Shown here: positions 8,269-18,400 of the stretch, in pieces
Position numbering within the stretch: position 1 is the stretch's first letter
Layout of the letters: each line of letters opens with the position of its first letter
NCBI RefSeq assembly: GCF_039793925.1
Contig: NZ_JBAMME010000258.1
Coordinates: forward strand, 1-64,000
Length of the DNA stretch: 64,000 bases
Source: Thermogutta sp039793925
GTDB taxonomy: Bacteria; Planctomycetota; Planctomycetia; Pirellulales; Thermoguttaceae
Direction: 5' to 3'
Translations under genes and position numbers: made by a program
The notes under the pieces: model-generated
Told to the model about the DNA's origin: nothing
Seen by the model: only the letters and a program-made list of their open reading frames with translations
Databases searched by the model: none

Positions 8269-10296
8269 TCACCGTTGCCCATTCTCAGAAATGTAAGCCG
8301 GTAACCACGCGAGTGATTCGGCATGGATCCACCGCTCATAATTCGTCGTGTGCAGGGTGGGCCGCGTTCGGAGATTCTGGCAAAAGATGACGAGGGCACT
8401 CACCTGGTCAGGGGGAGCACTCAAACAAGCGGGGTGGGCGGTGCCGGGCATGCCGAGGCGGATTCGCAAATAGAGTTCAGCGAAACTTTCGCCTCCTTTG
8501 AAAGGGTCCTGGCGGAGATTCCGCGGCGGATTCGGGAATCCCCAGTCATCCCACAGGGCCAGATCAGAATGATTGTCTCCCCCCGTGCCGTGGCAGTTGG
8601 TGCATCCCAAGCTGCTGTAGGTGGCTCGCCCAAAAGACAGTAATTCCTCGCAGAATTTGGGTGCGGGAGGAATGCCGACTCTTGGACCGGGGGTTGTCTG
8701 AATCTCCGCAGCGGACCTGAGTTCGTCGGGAGAAAGCTCTTCGCCAATGCTTCGGTATTGCTCGACAAGTCGATCCTGGGCCCCTTCCCGACGCATTTTG
8801 AAAATGAATTCTGCAAGACCGAGAATATCCTCTTGGGACAGCTCATCGAAGCCCCGCATGCTTGTCCCGGGCATTCCGTAGCGAATGACAACCGCAATGT
8901 CCTCCACGCTGGGGATCGCGTTCTCCGAGCTTACGATACGGAAAAAATCGCGGCGAAGATTGCGCGGGCGCGGAAACAAAAACCGCGATGCGACGCCGTT
9001 ACCGTCTCCCGTTTCGCCATGGCAGGCAGCACAGAATTGGGCATAGAGAGTCTCCGGAGTTCGCGAAGCTCTTGTAACCCGATTCTGAAAGGTTGTGGAT
9101 GCCATTAAGGATAGGGTCTTTGCTTCCGAAGTGAATTCTCGGTGATTTTCTTTTCGTTGTTCGATTGGTTCCGTAATGCCCATCGAACTTCGGAGCTGTG
9201 CTTCTTTACGGCGGCATTGCTCGCGAAAGAGCTCATCGGCACGCTCCATGAGCTGAAGCCCCGCACGCGCGCTGCCTGCCAGCCCTTCCGCAAGAGCTAT
9301 GGTGTGAAGCAGGCTCCGGTCAGAAGTGTTTTCAAAGTCAACATGGGCGAGCCATTGTCGGGCTTGCGCGGGACAACCCAATTCGAGCTCGAGCTCCGCC
9401 ATCTCGCGAATCAACGCTGGCGAAGAGAGAAGCTGTCCAAAATCCGAGCGAAGAATGTTCCTCGCTGTTGACCAGTCACCAGTTGACCGCAACCCATGCA
9501 CAAAACAGGATTTGGCAAGCTCACTCTGGGGCAGCGATTCGTACCACTGCCGACTTATTGCAAGAACCTCAGACCAGCGGTCCTGTTGCTCCAGCAATTC
9601 GCACAGCGCAAGGAGAGCCAACTCATGCCGGGGTTCCAGGGACAGCGCTTTGCGATAAGCCTTCTCTGCTTGGACAACATCTCCGCGGTGCTGATGATAG
9701 ACACCCTCCATGTAGACCACGTTGGGATCGTTTGATGCGTCTGCCCGCCACGCATTCAGAACTCGCTCCGCCTCCTCGAAACTCTTTCTGGCGATGGCTC
9801 CGTAAATGAAAGCCTCTGCCACCTGGCTTGGATCATAACCCTGGGAAATGAGGTCTCCCACATCGTTTCCCTTGCCGGGCGCTAGACGACCTGCCTGGAT
9901 CAAGGCGAGACGCTGTTCCCGTTCGACGAGCACGGAACGGACGGCCAAACTCCTGGCCTGGGACAGTGCCTGGCCGAACGCCTGCGGTTGGTTCAATCGT
10001 CGATAGAGTGTGGCCCGAAGAAGAAAAACTCGGCCATCATGGGGCGAGAATTTCTCCGCCCGATCGAGCCATTCTTTCGCGAGGGTTACTTGGCCCTGCC
10101 GAATAGCGTTTGACGCCCGGCGGCGTGCATCGGCAGCCAGCACCCGCGGGAAAATCACAACACTCAACGTTCCGACCACCACACCGAAAAGCCCAATGAT
10201 CAACCCGACCCGCCAATGGGTTTTGAATCGGTGGCTCAACTTGAGAAAGCACAAACGCGCATCCGGCATGGCGCCTGTCGCCTTTGAATATTGCAT
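8269..10296 (-). CDS. Membrane-anchored TPR protein with two cytochrome c domains
   Basis: Protein of about 675 residues: one transmembrane helix near the N-terminus (VGLIIGLFGVVVGTLSVVIF), then a periplasmic TPR region (about residues 55-375), then two class I cytochrome c domains. The haem motifs are CAACH and CTNCH, each followed by a methionine-containing segment of the type expected for the sixth ligand (YGMPGTSM and LGMPGTAH). Start choice is uncertain: ATG at 10296 is used, with another ATG at 10269 and a TTG at 10356. It is convergent with the FG-GAP haem lipoprotein, only 42 bases apart, and the two may serve the same exported electron-transfer function. No partner oxidase is seen nearby. 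Confidence 0.82.
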   Translation of the reverse strand: MQYSKATGAMPDARLCFLKLSHRFKTHWRVGLIIGLFGVVVGTLSVVIFPRVLAADARRRASNAIRQGQVTLAKEWLDRAEKFSPHDGRVFLLRATLYRRLNQPQAFGQALSQARSLAVRSVLVEREQRLALIQAGRLAPGKGNDVGDLISQGYDPSQVAEAFIYGAIARKSFEEAERVLNAWRADASNDPNVVYMEGVYHQHRGDVVQAEKAYRKALSLEPRHELALLALCELLEQQDRWSEVLAISRQWYESLPQSELAKSCFVHGLRSTGDWSTARNILRSDFGQLLSSPALIREMAELELELGCPAQARQWLAHVDFENTSDRSLLHTIALAEGLAGSARAGLQLMERADELFREQCRRKEAQLRSSMGITEPIEQRKENHREFTSEAKTLSLMASTTFQNRVTRASRTPETLYAQFCAACHGETGDGNGVASRFLFPRPRNLRRDFFRIVSSENAIPSVEDIAVVIRYGMPGTSMRGFDELSQEDILGLAEFIFKMRREGAQDRLVEQYRSIGEELSPDELRSAAEIQTTPGPRVGIPPAPKFCEELLSFGRATYSSLGCTNCHGTGGDNHSDLALWDDWGFPNPPRNLRQDPFKGGESFAELYLRIRLGMPGTAHPACLSAPPDQVSALVIFCQNLRTRPTLHTTNYERWIHAESLAWLPAYISENGQR

Positions 10297-10707
10297 GAGC
10301 AACAAAACTACGAGACTGAAAAATGTTTGGTCTTGGCAAGCCGGTTGCCTGTGCAAAGGTTCTTAGCCGATTTTAAGCTGACAATCAGGCGGTTGGAAGT
10401 TTTTTGGCAGAATGCGAGCGAGGGTAGGTAACATATGCCGTCCATCGTTCGGATCGCGTCAATCATGGCACCCGGTAGTCGCGAACTCGGAGCGTTCGAG
10501 TAACAATTCAATCAACATCAAGTGAAGGGTTGGGAAGCCCACAATGAAAGAAAACGTTCGGATGAACATTCCCGGTCGCCTCAAGGACGGATCAGACGTG
10601 AGGCGCTGCCTCAGACGCGTGCGCCCATCACGTTGTGGAATATATATAGTTTTGGTCTGCCCATTGTGGAAGCGCGTTATCTTGTCCGGAAACAGTGGAG
10701 GTGCCTT
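10297..10707. other. Intergenic region between divergent genes
   Basis: About 410 bases separate the TPR-cytochrome gene and the second sulfatase, which are divergently transcribed. Both promoters should lie here, but I see no convincing -35/-10 pair. The sulfatase frame is open through part of it, yet the translated sequence there does not look like protein. Confidence 0.4.
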
Positions 10708-12144
10708 ATGCGTGTTGCGAAGATAGTGTGGTGCTTGCTCGCTTTCGCCTCGATCATGGGCATGCTCGGCATCTGCTGCGACAGCCTGGCTGCCGAGGCG
10801 GAAAATGACACCTCGCGGCCTAATTTTCTTTTCATACTGACGGACGATCTCGGGTGGGGTGATCCCAGTTGTTATGGAAACCGTCATTTTCGGACTCCCA
10901 ACCTGGACAGGCTGGCACGGGAGGGCATTTTGTTTACCCAGTACTATCAAGCAGGATCTGTGTGTTCCCCCAGCCGGGCAGCTCTCATGACAGGGCGCTA
11001 TCCGGCGGAATTGCGGATTCATGGTCATCTGGCGAGTCCGGAGCAAAATGCTGCAAGAGGTATGCCAAACTATCTTGACCCACAACTCCCCACTTTGCCG
11101 AGACTCTTAAAAGCGGCAGGCTACACCACGATCCATGTAGGAAAATGGCACTTGGGGCGTCCACCTGGGGCGGGCGGTGGGTTGGAAGTGTATGGTTTCG
11201 ACGTAGCCCGGTGGATTGATTGTCAGGAGGGGGGAAGAAATCTTTGGAGCGTACAGGAGCGACCTGTTGCTGCCAAGGAGCTTGTCGACGCCACAATCGC
11301 GGCCCTGCGCAATGTTTCTGGGAAACCCTTTTACTGCCAATTATGGCTGAACGATCCGCACGCTCCTCTGGCACCGTCCTCCGAACAAATGGCTCCATTC
11401 CGGCGGCAAGTTCCCGAAGGATTCACAAGCCCGTTTATGGTCTATGCAGCCACGGTCACCGAAATGGATCGCCAAATAGGACGCCTTCTCGCTGCCTTGG
11501 ACGAGCTGGGCCTGGCGCGAAATACAGTCGTCATATTTTCCTCGGATAACGGACCGGAGGATATTGATATCGCAAACGCCTCATGGTCGGCTTACGGAAC
11601 TGCGGGACCGCTTCGGGGTCGAAAAAGAAGCCTGTACGAGGGCGGCATTCGGGTGCCGTTCATCGTACGCTGGCCCGCTAAGGTTCCCGGTGGCCTTGTA
11701 AACAATACAACGGTTGTTTGTGGCGTTGATTTTCTCCCCACGCTGTGCGAGTTGGCCGGCGTGAGCTTGCCCACAGAGGTGAAAGCAACCTGCCGGGGCG
11801 AAAACATGGCTCGAGCCTTTTGCGGGGACAAAAATGTGCAAAGAAGCGGAACGCTCTTCTGGGAATGGAGATTTCGAATATTCAACCATCCTTGGAATCG
11901 CAGTCCCATCCTTGCCGTGCGCGAGGGACCGTACAAACTTTTGTTTAATCCGGACGGCTCGCGTGTCGAGCTGTACGACATCCCCCGCGATCCCGGGGAG
12001 TACAACAATATGGCGTCGGAACATCCAGACATTGTCCAGGAGCTCATGAAAAAGGGCATCGATTGGCAGAAGTCTCTTCCTCCCGGGCGGTTCGATAAGG
12101 AAGCAGGTCGGGCCGATTACCCCTGGCCGCAAGGGGAACAATAG
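10708..12144 (+). CDS. Secreted formylglycine-dependent sulfatase
   Basis: Second sulfatase, about 478 residues from the ATG at 10708, chosen because a GGAGG ribosome site lies 6 bases upstream and a signal peptide follows (hydrophobic core, then DSLAAEA). Metal site LTDDLGWGDPSCYG; catalytic motif CSPSR in GSVCSPSRAALMTG, whose cysteine becomes formylglycine; GKWHLGR; late SSDNGPED. It resembles arylsulfatase A / N-acetylgalactosamine-6-sulfatase type enzymes. It differs from the sulfatase at 1710 in length and in most variable regions, so the two probably have different sulfated substrates. A strong hairpin follows the gene at 12248. Confidence 0.93.
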   Translation: MRVAKIVWCLLAFASIMGMLGICCDSLAAEAENDTSRPNFLFILTDDLGWGDPSCYGNRHFRTPNLDRLAREGILFTQYYQAGSVCSPSRAALMTGRYPAELRIHGHLASPEQNAARGMPNYLDPQLPTLPRLLKAAGYTTIHVGKWHLGRPPGAGGGLEVYGFDVARWIDCQEGGRNLWSVQERPVAAKELVDATIAALRNVSGKPFYCQLWLNDPHAPLAPSSEQMAPFRRQVPEGFTSPFMVYAATVTEMDRQIGRLLAALDELGLARNTVVIFSSDNGPEDIDIANASWSAYGTAGPLRGRKRSLYEGGIRVPFIVRWPAKVPGGLVNNTTVVCGVDFLPTLCELAGVSLPTEVKATCRGENMARAFCGDKNVQRSGTLFWEWRFRIFNHPWNRSPILAVREGPYKLLFNPDGSRVELYDIPRDPGEYNNMASEHPDIVQELMKKGIDWQKSLPPGRFDKEAGRADYPWPQGEQ

Positions 12145-12247
12145 GGCGCCACGAACCCGGTTTCGTCGGGGGTTTCTGATGAACGATGGCGCGGGGAGCA
12201 ACCGCTGACCAACTGCGCGAACGTACGATTAAACCCTGATGGCGACG

Positions 12248-12280
12248 AATGCCCGAAGTGTCATGCGGACTTCGGGCATT
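12248..12280 (+). terminator. Strong hairpin after sulfatase gene
   Basis: A perfect 12-bp stem (AATGCCCGAAGT / ACTTCGGGCATT) with a 9-base loop lies about 100 bases after the sulfatase stop codon. The following bases are only moderately T-rich, so it may be an intrinsic terminator of modest strength. The rest of the 12145-12542 gap shows nothing else I can support. Confidence 0.5.
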
Positions 12281-12528
12281 TCCAATTTCTTGTTGGGTGT
12301 CAAGGCGCATTCTCTCCCCTGAAAAGGTTCATGAAGAACCCAATTGAACTATCCAACAGAAACATGACAGCGTTCCAGGCGGACCGCGTGACTGAAAACC
12401 ATACAACAAGCCGCGTGGAGCCGTGCCCACTCGTCATGTTTCTCAGCGGCCGGAGATCAAACCAACAGGGTGTTCCATTGTCAGTTTTTTGCCAATGTGT
12501 ATAGGCAAAAATTCTTTTAAGATGTCCA

Positions 12529-12580
12529 TATCAGAAAAATTGTTGACATCGCTATCCGAAAAGAGTATACTGACGGAGGA
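12529..12580 (+). promoter_or_regulatory. Near-consensus sigma-70 promoter with direct repeats, upstream of the Rrf2 gene
   Basis: TTGACA at 12543-12548 and TATACT at 12566-12571 are separated by exactly 17 bases. A near-repeat, TATCAGAAAA at 12529-12538 and TATCCGAAAA at 12553-12562, sits upstream of the -35 and between -35 and -10, 24 bases apart: a possible operator for the Rrf2-type regulator encoded next. A GGAGGA ribosome site is at 12575-12580, about 15 bases from the ATG, which is longer than usual. Confidence 0.6.
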
Positions 12581-12595
12581 CTGAGGCCGAAAGCT

Positions 12596-13135
12596 ATGCT
12601 CGCGCTCTCTCAAACGACTGGTTACGCGATCCTGGCGCTGGGTTGTCTGAGTCGCAACCCGGGTGCATTCGTCTTGGCCAAAGATATCGCCAAATGCACT
12701 GGCATCCCCTGGGCTTATCTGTCGAAGGTTTTGCATACGCTGGAAAAGCACGGCATTGTTGAATCTCGCCGGGGCTATCGCGGAGGCTTCAGGCTGCGGC
12801 GTCCCGCCGAGCAGGTCAGCCTAGAGGATATCGCGGCTGTGCTGGAGAGGCAGTGGCCACCGCAGTGTCTGCTAGGTTTTCAAGATTGCCAAGGTGAACG
12901 GAATTGCCCATTCCACGAGTTCTGGCAGCGTGAGCGTGAAGTCATTCGGGAAAAGCTGCGGAGCACGACGCTTGGCGATTTGACGGCATCCCCCCTGATG
13001 ATTGATCAGGTCCGTTTGGCCTGGTGCGGGTCCGGCCGCGATGGAGCGGCACAGCCCCGTAGGGGAGGTCGCAAACAAAAATTAGGTCCTTCGAAATCGG
13101 AGAGGAGCAAGAGCGATGGGTGCAACTCGGCGTGA
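12596..13135 (+). CDS. Rrf2-family transcriptional regulator with Fe-S ligand cysteines
   Basis: Rrf2/IscR/NsrR-type regulator, 179 residues. The N-terminal winged helix (about residues 1-65) includes the typical SLSQ-like start and GYRGGFRLRRPAEQVSL wing. Three cysteines at about residues 93-106 follow C-x6-C-x5-C, matching the cluster-binding loop of Fe-S sensing members, so a redox, NO or Fe-S signal is likely. The C-terminal tail of about 40 residues is basic and not conserved in the family. Its end overlaps the start of the Fe-S subunit gene by 20 bases, so it is probably the first gene of the oxidoreductase operon and may be autoregulated through the repeats around its promoter. The actual signal is not known. 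Confidence 0.88.
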   Translation: MLALSQTTGYAILALGCLSRNPGAFVLAKDIAKCTGIPWAYLSKVLHTLEKHGIVESRRGYRGGFRLRRPAEQVSLEDIAAVLERQWPPQCLLGFQDCQGERNCPFHEFWQREREVIREKLRSTTLGDLTASPLMIDQVRLAWCGSGRDGAAQPRRGGRKQKLGPSKSERSKSDGCNSA

Positions 13136-14021
13136 GTTTCTGGAGGCCGGCGCGATCATCGGTGCCGGTGCGGCCGTCGCAGCGACAGCCGCGATAACAG
13201 CCCGGCTTGATCACCGGACGACTGATCCGGTGGGAGAAGAAACGGTTCGGCATATTGAAGTCCTTCCCAGCGTTCCCCCATCACCCGAAGAGGATGTCCT
13301 CGTTCGCATGCAGCGGGATTTGGCCCGAGCCATGGCCAAGCCTGTCGAGCAGCGTCGATGGGTCATGATTATCGACACGCGCAAGTGTGTGGGATGTCAT
13401 GCATGCACCGTGGGCTGCGTGGCTGAAAACCATTTGCCGCCGGGCGTTGTCTACCGTCCTGTGGTGACCGAAGAGTACGGCGAATATCCGCATGTTCAGA
13501 TACGGTTTTTCCCACGGCCCTGCATGCAGTGCGATGTTCCACCGTGCGTGCCTGTTTGCCCCGTCCATGCCACCTGGAAACGCCCGGACGGCGTGGTGGT
13601 CGTGAATTACGACCGTTGTATCGGATGCGGTTACTGCATCACGGCCTGTCCCTACAATGCCCGTTCGCGGGATTTGGGCGAATACTGGCTGGACGGAGCA
13701 GCAGAAACGGAGACTACCAGTGAACTGCCCATCCTTGGACAGAATGCACCCTGGGAAAAAACACCCTCCAACGAGTACGCCAAGTCGTGGGATCGAACGA
13801 AGGGTTCGCCTGTCGGAAATGCTCGCAAGTGCCACTTTTGCCTACATCGCTTGGAAGTGGGACAGCTCCCAATGTGCGTCACTACCTGTATCGGAAGGGC
13901 AACCTACTTTGGCGATGCCAATGATCCCGAATCTTTGGTCAGCGAGTTGATGGCGGCCCCGAACGTGATCCGCCTTTTGGAACATCTGGGAACGGAGCCG
14001 CGCGTGCGCTATTTGATTTGA
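13116..14021 (+). CDS. 4Fe-4S electron-transfer subunit of a molybdopterin oxidoreductase (PsrB/TtrB-like)
   Basis: Protein of 301 residues with a twin-arginine-type leader (TRREFLEAGAIIGAG), so it should be exported folded. Four cysteine groups suit four [4Fe-4S] clusters: CVGCHACTVGC, CMQCDVPPCVPVCP, CIGCGYCITACP, and CHFCLHRL with CVTTC. It carries electrons between the NrfD membrane subunit and the molybdenum subunit encoded downstream. A GGAGAGGAG ribosome site lies inside the end of the Rrf2 gene. The order B, C, A here equals that of ttrBCA. PsrB, PhsB and TtrB are too alike to separate by eye. Confidence 0.9.
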   Translation: MGATRREFLEAGAIIGAGAAVAATAAITARLDHRTTDPVGEETVRHIEVLPSVPPSPEEDVLVRMQRDLARAMAKPVEQRRWVMIIDTRKCVGCHACTVGCVAENHLPPGVVYRPVVTEEYGEYPHVQIRFFPRPCMQCDVPPCVPVCPVHATWKRPDGVVVVNYDRCIGCGYCITACPYNARSRDLGEYWLDGAAETETTSELPILGQNAPWEKTPSNEYAKSWDRTKGSPVGNARKCHFCLHRLEVGQLPMCVTTCIGRATYFGDANDPESLVSELMAAPNVIRLLEHLGTEPRVRYLI

Positions 14022-14075
14022 TCAAGATCAGACCACGTACCAATATACTGCCAAAATATGGAAGTGAGGGATGCC

Positions 14076-15350
14076 ATGCAAAACGAAGGTGTACGTTCTC
14101 TCGGAGTCCGAGTGTTCCAGGCTCTGGTGATAGTTGCCTGGGTTATCTTCGCTGTACTCGGAATACAGGGAATCGCTGAGCGCCTGTGGTACGGGCATCA
14201 TGCAGCCAATTACGGGAGTTATGTCGTGTGGGGCTTGTGGGTGTCGGCCTATATTTATTTCATTGGCCTATCTGCAGGGGCTTTTCTTCTATCGTCTCTA
14301 ATTTATGTTTTTGATTTTAAACAACTGGAAAATCTTGGGCGGCTGTCGCTGTTTGTCGCGATTGTGACACTATTCATGGCACTTCTCTCCATCTGGTTCG
14401 ACCTTGGACGCATGGAGCGATTTTATAACGTATTTTTACATCCAAATTTTATCTCCATAATGGCATGGATAGTGTGGCTGTACTCCATTTATACAGTCAT
14501 TATGATTTTGGAGCTCTGGTTTTCTTTGCGTCCCGAGCTTGCCCGAATGCAATCGGCAGCCGGCATTAAGGGCATCGTGGCTCGGGCCCTCGCATTTTCT
14601 CGCGGGCCTCTTTCGCCCGAGCAGGAAAAACGGTGTCTGCATTATCTTCGGGTTTTGGCCATCACCGGTGTCCCGCTGGCGATCACATTCCATGGCGGAG
14701 TGGGAGCGCTTTTCAGTACGCTGGCGGCACGCCCGTTCTGGCACACGCCATTGATGCCAATCCTATTTTTGACCGGTGCTCTCGTCTCCGGAGGCGCCTT
14801 GATGACATTTATCGTGTCAGCATTTTGGAAAAATGGGGACGCTGAGTATCGTGAGATGCTCAGGCTCCTAGGGAAGGTCGTGCTAGGGCTCCTGATTTTC
14901 GACGTGGTGCTGGAATGGGCGGAATACTCAATTCCAATGTGGTATGGGGTGGGCCATGAGGTGGACCTTTTGAACAAAGTATTGTTTGGTGAGTTCTGGT
15001 GGGTGTTTTGGATTATTCATCTTGGATTGGGAACGCTCATCCCCCTGCTGCTTTTGGTGTTTGGCGGTGATCGGCCTGCGGCGGTGGGACTGGCAGGACT
15101 ACTCATTGCTGTGACATTTATGACGGTTCGTCTGAACATTGTGATTCCGGGGTTGATCATGCCACATCTTCGTGGTTTGGAATCAGCATACGTTCACCCT
15201 CGGTTAGTATTCCATTATGTGCCGAGTTTCTTTGAATGGAAGGTGACGTTTTTCGTTGTAGCTGTCGGGATAACTTTATTCTTCATAGGTTATTGGTTAT
15301 TGCCCCTTATACCCGCAAAGGACAAAGAGAGCCTTCACGGGGTAGCGTGA
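14076..15350 (+). CDS. NrfD/PsrC-family membrane quinone-interacting subunit
   Basis: Integral membrane protein of about 424 residues with roughly nine or ten hydrophobic helices, of the NrfD/PsrC family, which exchanges electrons with the quinone pool. The ATG at 14076 is preferred over the ATG at 14058 because GTGAGGG lies 5 bases before it. Short loops carry charged residues and an ELWFSLRPELARM segment between helices. It is longer than TtrC-type proteins and nearer to the PsrC-like length. It lies between the Fe-S and catalytic subunit genes and presumably anchors them at the outer face of the membrane. Confidence 0.88.
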   Translation: MQNEGVRSLGVRVFQALVIVAWVIFAVLGIQGIAERLWYGHHAANYGSYVVWGLWVSAYIYFIGLSAGAFLLSSLIYVFDFKQLENLGRLSLFVAIVTLFMALLSIWFDLGRMERFYNVFLHPNFISIMAWIVWLYSIYTVIMILELWFSLRPELARMQSAAGIKGIVARALAFSRGPLSPEQEKRCLHYLRVLAITGVPLAITFHGGVGALFSTLAARPFWHTPLMPILFLTGALVSGGALMTFIVSAFWKNGDAEYREMLRLLGKVVLGLLIFDVVLEWAEYSIPMWYGVGHEVDLLNKVLFGEFWWVFWIIHLGLGTLIPLLLLVFGGDRPAAVGLAGLLIAVTFMTVRLNIVIPGLIMPHLRGLESAYVHPRLVFHYVPSFFEWKVTFFVVAVGITLFFIGYWLLPLIPAKDKESLHGVA

Positions 15351-15415
15351 CAGGGAGCATTTGAGCGATCGATAGTGAGCATACAGTCGAAAGAAAATGA
15401 TTCACGAGGTGCATT

Positions 15416-18400
15416 ATGGAAAACAGAAAAGATAATGTAACGCCAAAACGCAAAGTAACACGAAGAGGATTTTTGGCGGGTGGGGCCCTCTTAGGTAGTG
15501 GCATTATGGGGCCGGTAGCAACGGCAGGTGAGAATGATCGGCCAAGCCGGGTTCTTAATACGGGTCGGCCGGATGCGGTTTATCCGCTGACCAACGGTGA
15601 AAATATCATCCATTCCGTGTGTTTGCAATGCAACACCGGCTGTGGGATTAAATGCAAAATCGTTGACGGTGTTGTGACTAAAATTGATGGTAATCCCTAT
15701 AATCCATGGACACTTCATCCGCACCTGCCATATGACACGCCGCTGACAGAAGCAGTGCTTGTGGACGGTTCGATTTGTCCGAAGGGACAGGCCGGCCTGC
15801 AGACGGCCTACGATCCCTATCGACTTCGTAAGGTGCTGAAACGAGCAGGTAAGCGAGGCGAGAATCGCTGGATCACCATTAGCTTTGAACAAGCGGTCAA
15901 AGAAATTTGCGAGGGTGGATATTTATTCAAGCACGTGCCGGGTGAAGAAAACAGGTACGTAGAAGGCCTGAATAGCCTGGTGGCGCTTCGCGACCCGAAG
16001 CTCTCCGCTGAGATGAAAAAGGATGTCGACGCTATTCTGAATGAAAAGGACCATGATAAAAAACGTGCGCTTGTCGAGGAGTTTAAAAAGAAATATAGCG
16101 AGCATCTCGACGTCTTGATTGATCCGGATCATCCGGACCTCGGACCAAAGAACAATCAGATTGTTCTGGCATGGGGACGATTAAAAGACGGACGTGGTGA
16201 TTTGTACAAAAGATTTGCTGCGGCTCTGGGCACGGTCAATGCCCATGGGCATACCACTGTCTGTCAAGGATCACTCTATTTCACATGCAAAGCCATTAGC
16301 GAGCAATACGTGGGAGGAAAGTTTTCCCAGGGGGCCAAGTTTTACTGGCAGGCCGATTTGGACCACGCGGAGTTCGTATTGTTTGTCGGCGCGAATTTAT
16401 TTGAGGCAAACTACGGTCCGCCGAATCGTGCGGTACGCATAACGGAACGCCTCGTCACAAAAGAGGTGAAAATCGCCGTCGTCGATCCCCGGTTCAGCAA
16501 GTTGGCCAGTAAAGCCTGGAAATGGCTACCGATAAAACCGGGAACGGATGCGGCGCTGGCCATGGCCGTCATAAGGTGGATGTTCGAGCATGGCAGGTAT
16601 GACGCGCGATTTCTTTCGGCTGCCAACTTAGCGGCTGCAGCGCAGATCGGCGATCCGGCGTGGAGTAACGCCACGTGGTTGGTTGCCTGTCCGGACGGAA
16701 AACCCGGAAAGTTCGTGCGGGCAGCAGATGTCCTGGTCGATGGAGTGCCGTTGCGTGCTCCGGAGAAGAGACGCTACGTGGACGAGTCCTCTAAGAAAGA
16801 AGTTGAGTATGAAGAAGAGTTCATGGTCGTGATGTCGCAAGGTGCACTTAAAGCGGTTGATCCTAATGACAATCAGGAGGCTGTATTCGGCGATTTGTTC
16901 GTCGATACAAAACTTCCCGATGGTACGCCAGCCAAATCGGCGCTACAAATTTTGAAGGAGGAGGCTTTTTCGCGGAGTTTTGAAGAGTGGTGCGAAATAT
17001 GCGGCGTGCCCCCAAAGGATGTGGCTGCCGTGGCCCGAGAGTTGACATCTCACGGACGTAAAAGTGCGGTGGACATCCACCGGGGAGCCGCACAGCATAC
17101 CAACGGCTTCTACAATGTGTTTGCCTGGATGACAGTAAACATGCTCCTGGGAAATATCGGGGCCAAAGGTGGGATGCTCAGGGCCGCGACGTACGATTAC
17201 AAAAAAGGAGCTTTTGATCTGACGCAGCATCCCGGTAAACCCGTAGCCTTTGGTATAAGCTGCATTCGTCATGAGATTCCATATGAAAAATCGACCATTT
17301 TTGAAGGCTATCCGGCGAAAAGACCATGGTATCCACTCTCCTCTGATGTATACGAAGAGATCATTCCCTCCATTGGTGATAAGTATCCCTATCCTGTAAA
17401 GGCATTGTTTTTCTATATGGGAGCGCCCCCCTATGCTCTTCCGGCGGGACACACCAATATAGCAATCCTTGCGGACGTCGAGAAACTACCCCTGTTTATT
17501 GCGAACGATATTATCGTGGGTAGTGCGTCGATGTACGCGGATTACATCTTCCCGGATCTGTCATTCCTGGAAAGGTGGGAATTCCATGGAAGTCATCCGA
17601 ATATTCCTCACAAGGTCCAACCTATCAGACAACCGGTCATCGCTCCGATTCCTGAAGAGTGCAGCGTTTTCGGACAGAAAGTGCCTCTTTCGTTTGAGGC
17701 AATGATTTTTGGAATCGCGGAGTACCTGAAGCTACCGGGGTTTGGACCAGGAGGTCTAGGCTCAGACAAGAAAGGAGAACCGCTCGATTTAAACCATCCC
17801 GATGACTTTTATCTTCGGGCGGTTGCTAATTTGGCGTGGGGTGATCAGCCCGATGGTTCGATGGCTGTTCCCGACGCAGCAGACCGAGAAGTTGAGATCT
17901 TTCTCAAAGCCCGACGGCATTTGCCTCAATCGGTGTTTGACCCCGCGCGCTGGAGACGCATTGTAGGCGACAAGCTGTGGCGAAAAGTGGTCTATGTGTT
18001 GAATCGCGGCGGTCGTTTTGAAGCATTCGAAAAAGCATTCAACGATACTCATCATACACACGCCTTCAAAGGCTTGTTAAACATCTACCAGGAAAAAACG
18101 GCTACCACTATTCACTCTGGCACCGGTGAACCACATCCCGGATTTGCACGATACATTCCGGTCAGGGATTATCTTGGGCGAGAGCCTGCCGAGTTGCGAA
18201 AAGATTATGAATTTCACCTAATCACACATCGTGTCATCAGTCAGACGAAAAGCCGTACAATTGCGGACCCCTGGTTGACTCCGTTATTGCCTGAGAATGT
18301 GTTATTAATAAACCCGCGCGACCTTACTAGGCTGGGATTGAAGAGCGGCCAGCAGGTGCGCATTGTAAGTGCCACAAATCCTCAGGGCGAATGGGATTTC

